Part shown: in pieces, positions 45,411-59,026 of the stretch
Layout: the number at the start of each line of letters is the position of its first letter
How positions within the stretch are numbered: the first letter of the stretch is position 1
NCBI GenBank assembly: GCA_022836615.1
Contig: MU405323.1
Location: 62,001-126,000 of the forward strand
Reading direction: 5' to 3'
DNA length: 64,000 bases
Source of the DNA: Annulohypoxylon bovei var. microspora
Lineage: Eukaryota; Ascomycota; Sordariomycetes; Xylariales; Hypoxylaceae
Translations under genes and position numbers: made by a program
Notes under the pieces: generated by a model
What the model was told of the DNA's origin: nothing
Seen by the model: the letters and a program-made list of their open reading frames with translations, nothing else
Database searches by the model: none

Positions 45411-47449
45411 TAAAGTTCATTTTTTACGCGTTAAAAAAAACACTTAATATTCTTAATTAAAGAAAAAATTAATTAAATTTAAAAATTAAATAATTACTTT
45501 AATTTTCCGTTTCGAACGAACTTATAATACGAATTAATATTTAAATTAATTATATTAAAAAAAGAAAAATTATTTAATTATTTTTAATAAAATTACAACT
45601 TATTATTAATTAATTATAATTAAATTAAATAAGTAAAATAATTACATTTAAAGTTTAAATTATATATATTTAATTTTTAATAAAAAATTAAATAATTTTA
45701 ATAATATAATTTATATAAAAAAAAATTAATTTCATATTTTAATATTATTTACATTTATATTTAAATAATAATAAAATTAATATCGTTATTAAAAAATAAA
45801 TATAAATTATTAATAATAATTAAACGAAAAAACTTAATATTAAAAATAAAGAAATAAAATTTAAATTTAATAATAAAATATATATTATTAATTTTATATA
45901 CGTAAATTTAATTAAAATTATTAACGATAAATAATTTAAATAATTTTCATATATCATAATTATAATAAAATTCCAAAAGAAATTAACGTTAATTATAAAC
46001 CATTTTATAAAATTAAACGTTAAATATAATATACTTCGTATATTTTTCATTTTTTTAATTATTAAAGGTTAAAAAATGTTTAATAAAAAAGCAAAATAAA
46101 TTAATAAGGTTATATTTATTAAAATAATAATAAATCATTTAAATAAATTTTATTTAAAATTTAAATTACATATAATATTTAAAATAACGTTTACACGTTA
46201 AATTAAGCAATTAAACTTCGCATAAAATAATTTAACCTTTAAAATATATATAATGCGTAATTAAATAAAATATTTTAATAATAAAATTAAAATATTTATT
46301 AAAATTAAATAAAATGTTTAAATATTTTAATTATAAAATAAAAAAAATATTATTAATGCCTTAAAAAATAAAATAATAATTTTCATTAAAAACTTATAAT
46401 TAAATTAAAATAATACTTTAAAATTTTAAACCTTTAAAAAAAATTACATTATAATATTAAACATTAAAACCCGTTTATATTTATTAATAATAAATTTACT
46501 TTTAATAAAAAAAAATTAAATTTAATTATTAATTCATATTATTAAAAAATAAATTAAAAGGAAATATAAATCATTTTAATAATAATAAAAAAAAATCTTT
46601 TATATTATAATTTATATTAAAAGGATAATTATTAAAAACTTTATATTATTCGTAATAAAAAAACATAAATTATTTATATTAATAATTTTTAAATAAATTA
46701 TTAAACATTTATATAAATAATATAAAAACTTTAACGTATATATATAATATAATTTATTTTAATTTTAAGAATTTATAAATGAAAACTTTAAATTAATTCA
46801 TTATGTTTTATATTAAATTTATAAAACTTATAAAATTAATTCACATTATTTTTAATAATTATAAAAAAAAATTATATAATAAATTATTTATTTAATTAAA
46901 TAAAAAATCAATTAATTAATATTATAATAATAAATTAACATTTTCCGATTTTTACACATACGTTTAACGTTACGATCATTAATAAAATAAAAACTTTTTC
47001 GCGTAATAATAAGTTTAAAAAAAAATTAATAAGTTTATTACCGTGGTATTAAATGTTATAACATTAAATTAAAAAAAAAAAAAATAAGCTTTAAACTTTA
47101 ATATATCGTTAACGTTTACCACATTAATAAATAAAATTAATTTAAATCATTATAAAATTTAAATAATAAAAACCATAATTAATAAAAAAAAAATATATAT
47201 TAAATTAATATTTTTATAAATAAAATTACTTATTTTTTAAAATTAATATTTTATTTATTATAAATATAATTATTAAAATTTAAAATATTTTATATAAAAA
47301 AAATATATTAAAATGAAAGAAATTTAAATAAATACAATTATAATAAAAATTTAATAAAAGGTTATAAAATTTAATAACGATAAATTAATTATTATAAAAA
47401 AAAAATAACCTTAAAATAAAAAAACTTTTATTTTAAAAGAATAATAATA
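45411..47449. other. AT-rich, probable decayed gag region of a Gypsy element
   Basis: No frame survives. Its position just upstream of the protease-like segment suggests gag, but I see no diagnostic motif. An open frame at 45820-46050 on the minus strand is a composition artefact. Confidence 0.3.
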
Positions 47450-47734
47450 ATGGCGTTAAATATAAAAGTTTATATAAAAGTATTTATTAATTTATTAAAA
47501 AAAATATTCGAAAAAAAACCTTTATTAATAAAATATATTATAATAAAAAATAAAACAAGCTTAATAATTAAAACATTCGTTAATATAAAAACAAATATAT
47601 ATATATTAATGAATATTCCTTATATTATAAAAATAATTAAATATTTAAAAATTAAAAAATTAAAAAAATTTAATCCCGTTATAATTTTAAATTTTAATAA
47701 AAAAAAAAACTTAAATTATAAACATAATAATTAA
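47450..47734 (+). pseudogene. Gypsy aspartic-protease-like remnant
   Basis: A 94-codon frame with Lys/Asn/Ile bias. The middle (KTFVNIKTNIYILMNIPYII, then KIIKYLKIKKLKKF, then NFNKK) can be laid on the fungal Gypsy protease segment in which an Ala-x-Val-Asp-Ser-Gly-Ala motif lies before a helix and a GFDGK turn; here the active-site Asp codon reads Asn, as G-to-A RIP changes would give. Inference from pattern only. Confidence 0.45.
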
Positions 47735-49055
47735 AGTTTATATTTAATTATAAAATAAGAAAATTAAAAATATTATATTATTAATAATTAATATAAAATA
47801 TAATTTAATTATTAATAAAAGTTTTTTTATTTATTATAATATATTAATAAATTATAAAAAAAACGATTAATATTTTTAAAAAAATAAACATTAAGTTTAA
47901 ATTTATAAAATATTTTTATAAATTAAGTTAATAAATTATTAAATAATATTAAATATTAAAAAAATATAAATTAAAAAACGATTTTAATAAAGAAAAATAA
48001 TAAAAAATAATAAAATATAAAAATTAAATATGTTATAAAATAACGTTTAAAAAACATTAATTTTTATAAATTAAAAAAAATAATCCATTTTATTATTATT
48101 TTAACGAGTTTAAACCAATGGGTTTATTTTTTATTTATACCTTTTTAATTATAATAATTTTCAATTAATTAAAACGTAAAGTTTAATAAAACATAAAAAA
48201 CATTTTATTAATTTAAAAACATGTGGTGGTTTTTTTTCATTCATTAATAAAAAAAAAACCCTCATTTATTTTTTTTAATAATTAAATATATAAAATTATA
48301 AGTAAATAATAATTTATATATATAAATATATATTAATTTATTTTATAATATTTATTAAATTTAATTTTATTACGCGTTTTATTAATATTATTACGCGTCG
48401 TAAATTAATATAATTTATATTATATTAATTTATTATTATGTAATAATAATAATATAAATTATAATTAATATAAAGGTTATTAAACGTATAATTATCGTAT
48501 AATTAATTAATATTTAAGTTTAAAATTAATTAACTTTTTAATTATAATGTTATTACTTTTAAATAAACGGTTATAATTAAATTAATCCTTTAATATTATT
48601 TAACTTTTTAAGTTTTAATTAAATTAAAAAAATATTTAAATATAAAAATAATAATTAATATATTAATCTTTAAATTTAAAATTAATTTAAACATTAATTA
48701 TAATATTATCGTTTTCGAATAAACGGTTATAATTATTTACCATTAAAAATTTTCTCGTTTAAATTTAAAATATTTTTAATTTTAATTAAAACGATATTTT
48801 AAATAAATAAAAAATTTTATATAAAATATAATTAACTTTAAGTTATATTTTAAAAAAAAACTTATATATTATTATTAAATAATTTAATATTAAACTTTTA
48901 ATAATATATAAAATTTCACCATTACAAGGATTATTATTACCACATGTTTTTAAATTATTATTAAAGGAACGCCACGCCCGCCCCATATATATATATGCAT
49001 GGACCATATTATTATTATATTATATTTAAATGTAATGTTTTTTTAAAAATAAGTT
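47735..49055. other. AT-rich, unresolved, with small GC island
   Basis: Between the protease-like segment and the 2.6-kb LTR element. 48963-49003 keeps a GC-rich piece (aacgccacgcccgcccc). 48080-48300 shows weak inverted similarity to 56560-56700. Confidence 0.4.
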
Positions 49056-49339
49056 TAAAATGTTAAAAAATTCACTTATTTAACAAATATTAATTAAATG
49101 GAAATAAGGTTATTTAAAATGGTATATATAATATATTATATTATAATAATTAATTTTGTGATTTTTAATTATAATAAATGTGTTTTTAAAAATATATAGG
49201 TTTTAAGGTTAATTAATTTAAGATTTATTATTTTTTTAATTTTAATTATTTTAATATATCTTTTTAAATTTAATAATATAATTAATTTAACGTTAATTTA
49301 ATTTATAATATTTTTATTTAATTAATTTATAATAATTTT

Positions 49340-50195
49340 TAAATTTTTATAAAAATATTTAAAAGTTTTAATACGAAGTTTTTAAGGTAAATGTTATTTT
49401 TATAATGTGTTTATTTTTTATAATAAATATTAAAGCGTGTATTTAATGTATGTTTTTTTAAAAAATGTAATAATTTTAATCGTTATAAATGTTAAATATA
49501 TTTTAATTATTATTACATTTCTTTAAAATGTTAAATTTTTATAAAGGTATTTAAAAGTTTTAATATAAGGTTTTTAAGGTAATTATTATTTTCGTAATGT
49601 ATTTATTTTTTATAATAAATATTAAAATATATACTTTATATATGTTTTTTTAAAAAGCGTAATAACTTTAATTATTATAAATGTTAAATATATTTTAATT
49701 ATTATTATATTTTTTTAAAATGTTAAACTTTTACGAAGGTATTTAAAAGCTTTAATATAAAGTTTTTAAAGTAATTATTATTTTTATAATATATTTATTT
49801 TTTATAATAATTTTACTTTTTTATAATAAATATTAAAATATATGTAATAATATATACCTTTTTTTTAAAAAACGCGATAATTTTAATCGTTATAAATGTT
49901 AAATATATTTTAATTATTTTCGTATCTTTTTAAGGTATGCTTTGTATTTAAACTTTTGCGAAAATATTTTAAAAGCTTTAATACGGAATTTTTAAAGCAA
50001 TTATTATTTTTATAATATATTTACTTTTCGTAATAAACATTAAAACGTGTATTTTATGTATATTTTTTTAAAAAGTGCGATAACTTTAATTATTATAAAT
50101 GTTAACTTTAAGTTAATTATTATTTATATTTAAACTTTTATAAAGGTATTTTAAAAGCTTTAATACGGAATTTTTAAAATAATTATTATTTTTAA
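49340..50195. repeat. tandem array, ~190-bp unit, about 4.5 copies
   Basis: Units begin at about 49356, 49549, 49740, 49964 and 50147 with tatttaaaagttttaatac and share ataataaatattaaa and cgttataaatgttaaatata. Spacings 193, 191, 224 and 183 bp. One unit carries an extra ttttactttttataataa insertion. Confidence 0.85.
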
Positions 50196-50344
50196 ATTTA
50201 TTTTTTATTTATTTTCTTTTATTTTTTTAATTTTACTTTTTTTTTTAAACTTTTATTTACTTTATTAAAAATGTTTCTCGATTAATTAAATTTATTCTTT
50301 ATTTTTTTTTTTATAATTTTCTCGAATATTAAGTTTAAATTAAT

Positions 50345-50585
50345 TATTATTAAATTAAAAATCGTTATTATTAAATTAAAAATTATTATTAAATTAAAAA
50401 TTATTATTAAAATAAAAATTATCACGTTAAAAATCGTTGTTAAGTTAAAGATTATCGTTAAATTAAAGATTATTATTAAGTTAAAAATTATTATTAAAAT
50501 TATTATTATTAAATTAAAAGTTATTATTTAATTAATATTTTTTATTAAATTAATCGTTATTAAATTAAAGTTTATCGTTAAATTT
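50345..50585. repeat. short-unit tandem array (~13-18 bp)
   Basis: Repeats of attattaaattaaaaa with variants that keep G or C (cgttgttaagttaaagatta). About 15 copies with irregular length. Confidence 0.75.
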
Positions 50586-51774
50586 CGGGAAAAAATAAAT
50601 CGGTTTTTCGTATATTAATTCGCTTTCTTTATATTATAATAATTTTATATAATCTTTTTTTAATTTTTTTATTACTTTTAAATAATTTAAATTTTTTTTT
50701 TAATTTAATTATTAATAATTTTTATTATATTAATCTTTTTAATTTTCTTTTATATATATATAAACTTTTTAAGTTATCGTTTTATTTAAAGGGATTTTAA
50801 TATTATAAACCTTTTTAAAACTTTTTTTTATTTTATAAGTTATTTTTTTAAGTTTTTATTTAATTATTTTTTAAAATAAAATTTATATAATTTTTTAAAC
50901 CTCGTTTCCCATTTAATTAATTTTTAAATCTTTATTAACTTTATAATTATTCATAATATTATTAATTATATTTTAATATTTTTATTTAAATTAAAATAAT
51001 AATATAAATTTTTTTCGATTATTTCTTAAATTTTAATTTAAAAATTTATAATTTCGGTTATAATAAATGTTTATTTATATATTTTATATTAATATGTAAT
51101 AAACGTTTAATTTTATAACTTTAATTTATTATAATTTAATTAATCGATTATTTTATTAAATAATTTATTTAAATTTAAAATCGATAATTATAATTTTAAA
51201 GTAATATTTAACTTTAAATTTATATATAATTAAATTATTTCGGAAATAATTAATTTCGTTTAATCCCATTATTAACGTTATTATATTTAATTATTTAAAA
51301 TCGTTTTTATTAAATTATTTATCGTGTTTTTTTTTATAAAATAAATTAATAAGTTTTTTATAAATTAAATTAATAAAGTTTTTTATAATTATTTTTTAAT
51401 AAAAATTAAATTTCGTAACGAAAAATAATTTTTATAATAATTATTTATATATTAAATTTATAATTATTAAAAAATTTATTTATTTAATAAATATTAATTA
51501 AATGGAAATAAGGTTATTTAAAGTGGTATATATAATATATTATATTATAATAATTAATTTTATAATTTTTAATTATAATAAATGTATTTTTAAAAATATA
51601 TAAATTTTAAAATTAATTAATTTAAAACTTATTACTTTTTTAACTTTAATTATTTTAATATAAAACATTAAAATAACTTTATTATACTTTAATTAAAAGG
51701 GATAACAAAGTTTTAATACGTTAATAAATAAAAAAATTTAAAAAAATACATTAATAATTAAATAAAAGCAACAT

Positions 51775-52484
51775 TAAATTTGTAATGCCCATTGGTTAAA
51801 TCTGTAATACACAACCATTATAACGAAGGTCCAAGTTAAATTAATACACATTTTACCATACAAACCCCCATACAAACGCAAGTACTCTTTTTAACCTTTG
51901 CCCGCGCCTTCCCCATTAAATATACTTGTTAATTGATTTAATTATTCCCATATTAATTCAATTTTAATTAATAAAAGAAAATAATCTTTTAAAGCCTTTT
52001 TTAAAGGGTTATATTATTTTTGAATTATATGTATTAAATCCTTCTTTTATTTTAATAAATTTAATTAAAAGTTAATTACTTATTTATATAACCACGCTTT
52101 AACCTTATATTTAGGCTATACCTGGCCACACTTAGTTAAGCCGCAGTCGCATATATAAAACAGCTTAATTTCGAAGCTTAAGAATATAATATAAAATTAA
52201 GTTAAAATATTATAATTAAGTTCATTAAAAAACGTTTTAAATAAAATTATATATTATTAAATTTATATTAATAAAAACGTTTTATTAACTTAGATGTATT
52301 TTATCGAAATAACCGTTATATTATAATTAAATTAATATTCTTATTTAAGGCGCGCGGCCGTAAATGGTTAAAGAAGGTATTTAAAATTATATAAGAAATT
52401 ATATAGCGAAACGTATACCGATTAAGCTTAAATTTTCGCTGTAGCAATATATTACAAATTTAACCAATTAATACTACAGATTTA
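51775..52484. mobile_element. 706-bp TA-flanked MITE, less RIP-mutated than its surroundings
   Basis: Element 51777-52482, with TA on both sides. Ends are inverted repeats: aatttgtaatgcccattggt on the left, and on the right the complement of aatctgtagtattaattggt. G+C is clearly higher than in the flanking DNA (for example 51880-51930, 52090-52160, 52348-52365). No coding capacity. The TA flanks suggest a Tc1/mariner-type MITE that arrived after most RIP had happened. Confidence 0.72.
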
Positions 52485-52959
52485 ATATTACTCTTAAATA
52501 AAGTATATTAATAATTATTAAAAAACCCATTTAATAAAAAAAAAGATTTAATAATTTTAAAAATAATATTATAACCCCCACGCAAAAATACCAAGGGATA
52601 TTTTAATTTAAATATAAAAATTAAAAAAATATATTAAACCTTTAATAAAAAAAACATAAAAAATTAACGTTAATTAAATTATATATAAAAATAATTAATT
52701 AATTTAAAAAAAAATATAATAATTAAAACGTTTAAAGTTTTTATAAATTATAAAAAAATAATTTTAATTAATATAAACATAAACCATTTAATATAATAAT
52801 TATTAATATAATTATTTTTTATAAAATATTTTAAAAGTTAAATTAATTAAAATATAAAATAATTAATTTATATATGTTTAATAAGTTTATTAATAAAAAA
52901 AACAAATATTTTTTAAATAATAAAAAAAAATTATAAAAAATAACTTTAAAAATAATACC

Positions 52960-55300
52960 CGTAAAATATTATAAACATTTAAATATATTTAATAAAATAA
53001 TATTTAATGAATTATTATTATATTATTTAAAAATGAATTACCATATTAAATTAAATATAAATTTTAATAATTTAAATTATAACTTTTTATATAAAATATT
53101 ATTTAAAAAAATAAAAATTTATAAAAATTACATTATAAATAATTTATAAAAAAAATTCATTAAACCATTATTCGTTTTATAAATAACGCCGATATTTTTC
53201 ATTAAAAAAATAAATAATAAATTAAAATTTTATATAAATTATAAAAAGTTAAATTTTTTTATTCGTAAAAATAAATATTCGTTACCGTTAATTAAAAAAA
53301 CCTTAACTTAAATCGTTAAAAAAAAATATTTTTTAAAATTAATATTAAATAAACGTTTCATAAAATCCGTTTAATTATAAAAAATAAAACTTTAATAATA
53401 TTTTAAACGAAATATAAAATTTATTAATTTAAAATATTATTATTTAAATTAATAAATAAGCCGTTAACGTTTTAATAATATATTAATAATACGTTTTAAA
53501 AATATTTAAATAAGTTTTATATTATATATTTAAATAACATTTTTATTTTTTTTAAAAACCGAAAAAAATATAAAAAATATATCCGAAAAATTTTAAATCG
53601 TTTACACGAAATAAATTTTTAAATAAATGTTATAAAATGTAAATTTTATATAATTAAAATAAAATTCCTTAAATTTTATATTAATATTAAAAATATTAAC
53701 ATTAATTTTAATAAAATAAAAGTTATCCATTATTAATAAACGTTTATTAAAAATAAAAAAATAATATTCCGTAAAATATAATTATTTTTAAAATTTTATA
53801 ATTTTTATAAAAAATTTATTAAAAAATACGAATAAATTATAAAATTTTTATTATAATTAATATAATAAAATATAAATATAACTTAAACGGATAAATGCGA
53901 AACGGCGTTTAAAAAATTAAAAAATTAATTAATTTAAGTTTTAATATTCGTATATTTTTCGTATAATCGCGAAATTAAAATAAATACCAACGTTTTAAAT
54001 GGAATAATGGTAAGCTTTTTATCGTAAAAAAAGTTTTTAAATAAATTTTAATATTTTATAACGTTTTATTTAAAAATATTACATGAAATGGAATTAAATT
54101 ACGGGATTTATAATAAAAAAATATTAATAATAATAAAAGTTTTATTATATTAAAAATTTAAATTAATAAGTTAATAACACGTATAACCGTTTATTATAAT
54201 TATAAATTATAAAGTTTTCGAATATTTTATAATTAAATAAATGTTTAATTTATAATAAATAAAATAAACGGATTTAATCGTATAATATAATTTTATAATT
54301 ATTTATTAATTCGGAATTATAAATACGATTTTAAATATTTTATTTAAATTATAAAAAAAAATACGATTATAAAAGTAAAAAAAAAACGAATAATGTACGT
54401 TAATTTTATTTAAATTTATAAACGGTAAACTTTTCGATCGAATAATATAAACGGGAAAAATTATTCGGATTAAAATTTTCGTTTTAAACGGAATCGATTT
54501 ATTTAATTTATCCGGTGTTACGTTAATAAATTAATTATTTTAAATAAATAAAAATAATTTTAAATTTAAAAAATATTAAAATAAAGTTATAAATTAAAAT
54601 AAAAATAATTAATTAATATTAAAAAATTTAATTATATATAAAAGTAAATTAATTATTTTTAAAGAAAATAATTTATAAATTTAAATCGTGGAAAAAATAT
54701 ACGGCGGATTAAAAATAATTTATCTTAAAAAAAAAAATTTAAATATTTAATTACGGAAAAATATTAATAATTTAATTTACATGTATATATAAATTAATAT
54801 ATAAATAATTGCTTTTATTATTCGATTAAAATATTAAAAAATAAAATGTTAAAATTATTATTTTTTTTATTAATATTAAATAAAAAATAAAAATATATCG
54901 TTATAAATTTTAAATCGATAAATAAAAGTAAATTAAAATATAATAATTTATTCGTTATAATTAATCGTTTAATTAAAGCTTTATAATTTACCTTTTATTA
55001 TAAAATTATAATTATTAATAATTTTACGTAAATATTTTATAACGAACCGTATAAATTAACGGAATAACCATTTATAATCGTTAATAATTAAAGTTTTTAA
55101 TTTATTTCGAATTTTATAAACGAATTTTTAAAAATACATAAAATTAAATTAAATTTTTTTATAATAAAACATAAATAATTTATAAAATAAATTAAAATAA
55201 TAAACGAATATATTAATTAATAATTTTAACGATTCGTAAATTATTATTAAAAAAATTAAAATAAAATTATTTTAATATTAAATGTTATATAAGTTTTATT
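52960..55300 (+). pseudogene. Gypsy pol remnant: reverse transcriptase to integrase
   Basis: From about 52960 the plus strand can be followed as a decayed Gypsy reverse transcriptase. ITPIFFIKK, then NKLKFYINYKKLN and KNKYSLPLI (about 53185-53300), keep the spacing of the usual SPVLFVKK, LRFCVDYRxLN and KNxYPLPLI blocks. Further on, 53415-53520 matches the spacing of the region before the catalytic YxDD loop. RNase H and integrase should follow up to about 55300 but are too mutated to define. Many stops in all frames; not functional. Confidence 0.7.
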
Positions 55301-55673
55301 ATTTTATGAATTATTTGGTGGTTTTTTATCGCGGGAAATATTAACGAAAAAATTAATAATATAATCTTTTAATTAAAAAACGCGGATAAAAGCATTAATT
55401 ACATTATTAATTAAAAAAAATGTTTTAATAAAAGGTATAAAATATAATATTATAAATTAAAAAATAAAAAAATTTTATTTATTAAATAATTAAAAAATTA
55501 TAAAAACGTTAAATTTAATAAATTAATTAATATAAAAAAAAGCTTAATTTTAATATTAAAAATAAAATATTTATGTTAATAAAATTTAAAATATTAATAA
55601 ATCGATTAAATAATAAATTAAATTATTTAATAACGTTATTATTTTACGAAATTATTAAACGATATTTAAAATT

Positions 55674-55776
55674 ATTTTAACGAATTTAACCTATAATTCG
55701 AAGAACGAGCGGGCTGCGCCCGCCCGCGCCCGTTTTAATTACATGGTTTTAACGGCCATGGTCCGTGTTTTAATCC
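55674..55776. repeat. GC-rich repeat, copy 2, inside the AT-rich block
   Basis: Matches 39928-40030. The core gggctgcgcccgcccgcgcc is intact though all DNA around it is heavily RIP-mutated; flanking cagcccac reads taacctat. It lies just past the Gypsy pol remnant, so it may be part of that element's 3' end. Confidence 0.85.
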
Positions 55777-57189
55777 GTGTCAATGTATTTGTGGGGCTGA
55801 AGCGTGGCGTTTTTCGAATTGTGGTTTAAATATAAATGGGTTTAAAAAAATTCGTATATTAATAACACCCACGATTATTTTTTTACGCGAAAAAATCCGA
55901 CGTTAAAATACGTATTTAAAATCGAAATTTTTTAAAAAAATTTAATAACGTTTTTAATCGCGATATTATTACAATTTATACAACGTTTTTTAAAATAATA
56001 AAATTAAATATATCATGTTTTATATAAACCTTGTAATTATTTTTAAAACTTTCTTAATTAATTTAACGTGTATAAAAATTAATTTAAACCGATGTCACGA
56101 CCATTATTTTTTTTATAAAAAAACCCTTTATAAAAACCACCACCATATAATTAAAAAAAGCCGGCAAATTTACGAAATATATTTATTAATTAATTCTTTT
56201 ATATTTAATTCATTTTAAATAATTTTACATTTAAGTTATTCGTGTGTTAATTTATTATAATTAATATTATATTAACATTTTTATTAAAAAACGCGATGCG
56301 CGATTTAAAACATAATTTAAACCACGATTTAAACCGCGATTTAAAGGTTATATAAATTTAAAAAAAAGTTAATAAATATTTTTAACATATAAATTATTAT
56401 TTATTTAAAAAAATATATCATTAATTATACGATTAAAAGGTCGATTAAAAAGTCGATTAAAAAGTCGATTAAAAGTCAATTAAAAAGTGAAGTTTTTTTT
56501 AAAATAATAAATAATAAAATTAAAAACCATTGGTTTTTAAATTAAACTTTAAGAATTCGTGGGGTAAGGTAAAAAAAAAAATATAACGCGTTTAATTAAT
56601 TAAAAAATGATGTGGTTAAAAAAGTATAAACGAAATTTTCAAATATTAATTTAAACTCGTTAAAATAAACTTAAAACGATTTAATATTTATAAATTAAAA
56701 TTTTCATATGTTTAAATGAAATAATAATAATTTAACGCGGATTATTTACGAAAAAATCCCGATAATTTAATATTAAATTAAAATTTAAAAAACTTAAGTA
56801 ATGAAATCATTAATTTTAACTTAAAAAAAACAAAATAAAAAATTTATAAAATATTAACATTATAAATGCATTATAAAAAATTAAAATATTAAATTTAATA
56901 AATAAATTAAAACTTTAATTTAATATAATATTTAACCGCAAATTTCAAAAATATAACCGTAAAATTAAAAAAGTTTTATAACGTAAATTTTAAAATAAAT
57001 AAACCTTTAATACGTTTAATTAAATGATTAAAAACGGCGGAAAAAAAGGTTTTTAATATTAAATATAAAAATAATAATATATTTATATTAAAAAAAAATA
57101 TAAAATTTAAACGGAAACATAAATAACTTTTATTAATAAAAGATTAATAAAGATTTAAATTAAATTTTATTTAATAAAAAAGATTATTA
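55777..57189. other. AT-rich, unresolved; possible LTR start
   Basis: At 56093 tgtcacgacc resembles the first bases of fungal Gypsy LTRs, but I found no second copy, so this is only a hint. 56425-56490 has tandem gtcgattaaaa units. Open frame 56015-56218 has no gene features. Confidence 0.35.
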
Positions 57190-57445
57190 TAATTTAAACC
57201 ATGATTTAAATTATAAAAAATAAAATATAATATATAAAAAAATAAAAAATAAAAAAAAAGTTATTTATAAAATAATAAATAAAATAATAAAAATAAGTAA
57301 TTATTTATTACTTTTTTACATGTAAAAAACTTAATTAACGTTATAACGTTAAAGATTTTTTTTTTTTTCGTAATTTTATTATTTTTAAATAACCGTACGA
57401 ATAAAATCGCTTTTACGTTATTTTAAATTTACGTTTTTCGTAATA
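57190..57445. repeat. dispersed repeat, copy b
   Basis: Direct-orientation partner of 45150-45410. Copies differ mainly by C/T and G/A exchanges. Confidence 0.75.
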
Positions 57446-57679
57446 ATTAAAAAAATTTTATAATCGAAAAATAAACGTAAAAAACGAAGCGTACGTAAAA
57501 TAATATTAATTAAATAAAAAAATTATATAAAATTAATGTAAAAACTTTAAAAAAAAATAAAAAATACGAAAACTTTAAAAACGTTTTATTAACGATTTAA
57601 AGTAAAAAATAAAGTAAATAAAAAAACTTTCGTAATTATAAGTTTTAAAAAACGAAGGAAAAAAATATTATTATAAATT

Positions 57680-58005
57680 AAAAACCCGGAAAATTAATTA
57701 AAATAAAAATTAACGTAAACTTATATTATAATTATAAACGTAATAAACGTGGATTTTTATAATGAAATTATTAATAATTTTAAATGGGTTATTAAAATTA
57801 TTAAAATACATATAAAAAAAGTTTTTACGTTAATTAATTTAATTTACATTTTTAAACATAAATATTATAATTTTAAAAACGAAAAAAAAAAAAGAATTTT
57901 ATTAATAAAAATAATTTTATTTTTAACCTTATATAACATAAATTTATCGTTACTTATAAAAACCATCACATATATAAATAATTATAAAATATTAAATAAC
58001 TTTTA
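57680..58005. repeat. direct repeat, copy 1 of 2
   Basis: About 320 bp that begins aaacccggaaaattaattaa and recurs at 59027-59335, 1.35 kb away. Could be the LTRs of a short element or a segmental duplication. The 85-codon frame at 57749 is the by-product of AT-rich composition. Confidence 0.75.
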
Positions 58006-58589
58006 AAAATTATTATATATAATTAATAAAATAATTATAAAACCGTATAAAATCGAAGTAAAACACCGTATATTTTTATAATTAAATTATATATTAAAAT
58101 AAAATTTACATAATTTAATTTTTTAAATTAAAAGTTATTTTATAATATAAAATATTAAAAAATTAAAAACTTAATGTAAAAATTATTTAAATTAAAAGGT
58201 ATATTTTTTATTAAAAAAAATTTAAAAAAATAATAATTTATTAATAAAAGTTTTAATTAATTAAAAACGCCGCTTTTTTACCCGTAAAATATTATTAAAA
58301 TATAATATTATTAAAATAATAAATCTTAAAATTTATATAAAGCTTTTATATATAAAAGAATCCCACGATTTATTATAATAAATTTACGATAATTCGAATA
58401 TTTTATTTAAAAAAGATTTAATTTTATAATAATATTAATATTTAAAAATATATCGTATATTTAAAATAAATAAATAAAATTTTTAAAATTATTTTTAAAT
58501 AAAAATATTTTAAAATTTATAATAACGAAAATAATAATTTTAAATAAACGATTCGAAATATATTTAAATATTAATTTAATTAAATATAA

Positions 58590-58614
58590 CGTAAATATAT
58601 ATATATATATATAT
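58590..58614. repeat. (AT)n run
   Basis: About twelve AT units inside the AT-rich block. Confidence 0.85.
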
Positions 58615-59026
58615 AATGAATTTTATTATTTTAATAATATTAAATTTTAATAATATAATTTAAATTTAAACGCGGTTTATTTAATTAATTAAAATTTTTA
58701 TTAATAAATTATTATTATATAAAAATTATTAAAAAAATGAATTTTTTTTTATATTTAAATACTTTTTTATAATTAATTTTTTTTAATATATATTTATAAT
58801 AAAATTAAAGTTTTTAATTAATTAAATTAAAATATATAATTAATTTTTAAATGTAAAATTAAAAAAAAAACATTTTAATTTATATTTAATTTTTCCGATC
58901 GTACGTAATATTTTTTAAACTTTTTCGTTTTTTATAATTTATTTTTTTTATATTTTATATTTATAATTATATTAAATTATTTAAATGTAAAAATAAAAAT
59001 ACGTAAAAAATTTAATATTACGAATC

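Larger units (their letters stand above)
49056..51665. mobile_element. 2.6-kb LTR element with internal tandem repeats
   Basis: 196-bp LTRs at 49061-49256 (TGTTAAAAAATTCACTTATT start) and 51465-51660 (same, with TG now TA), bordered by an exact 5-bp duplication TAAAA (49056-49060 and 51661-51665). The inside (about 2.2 kb) holds a ~190-bp tandem array, an array of ~15-bp units and no recognisable gag or pol. A non-autonomous LARD/TRIM-like element is the best description. Confidence 0.85.
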
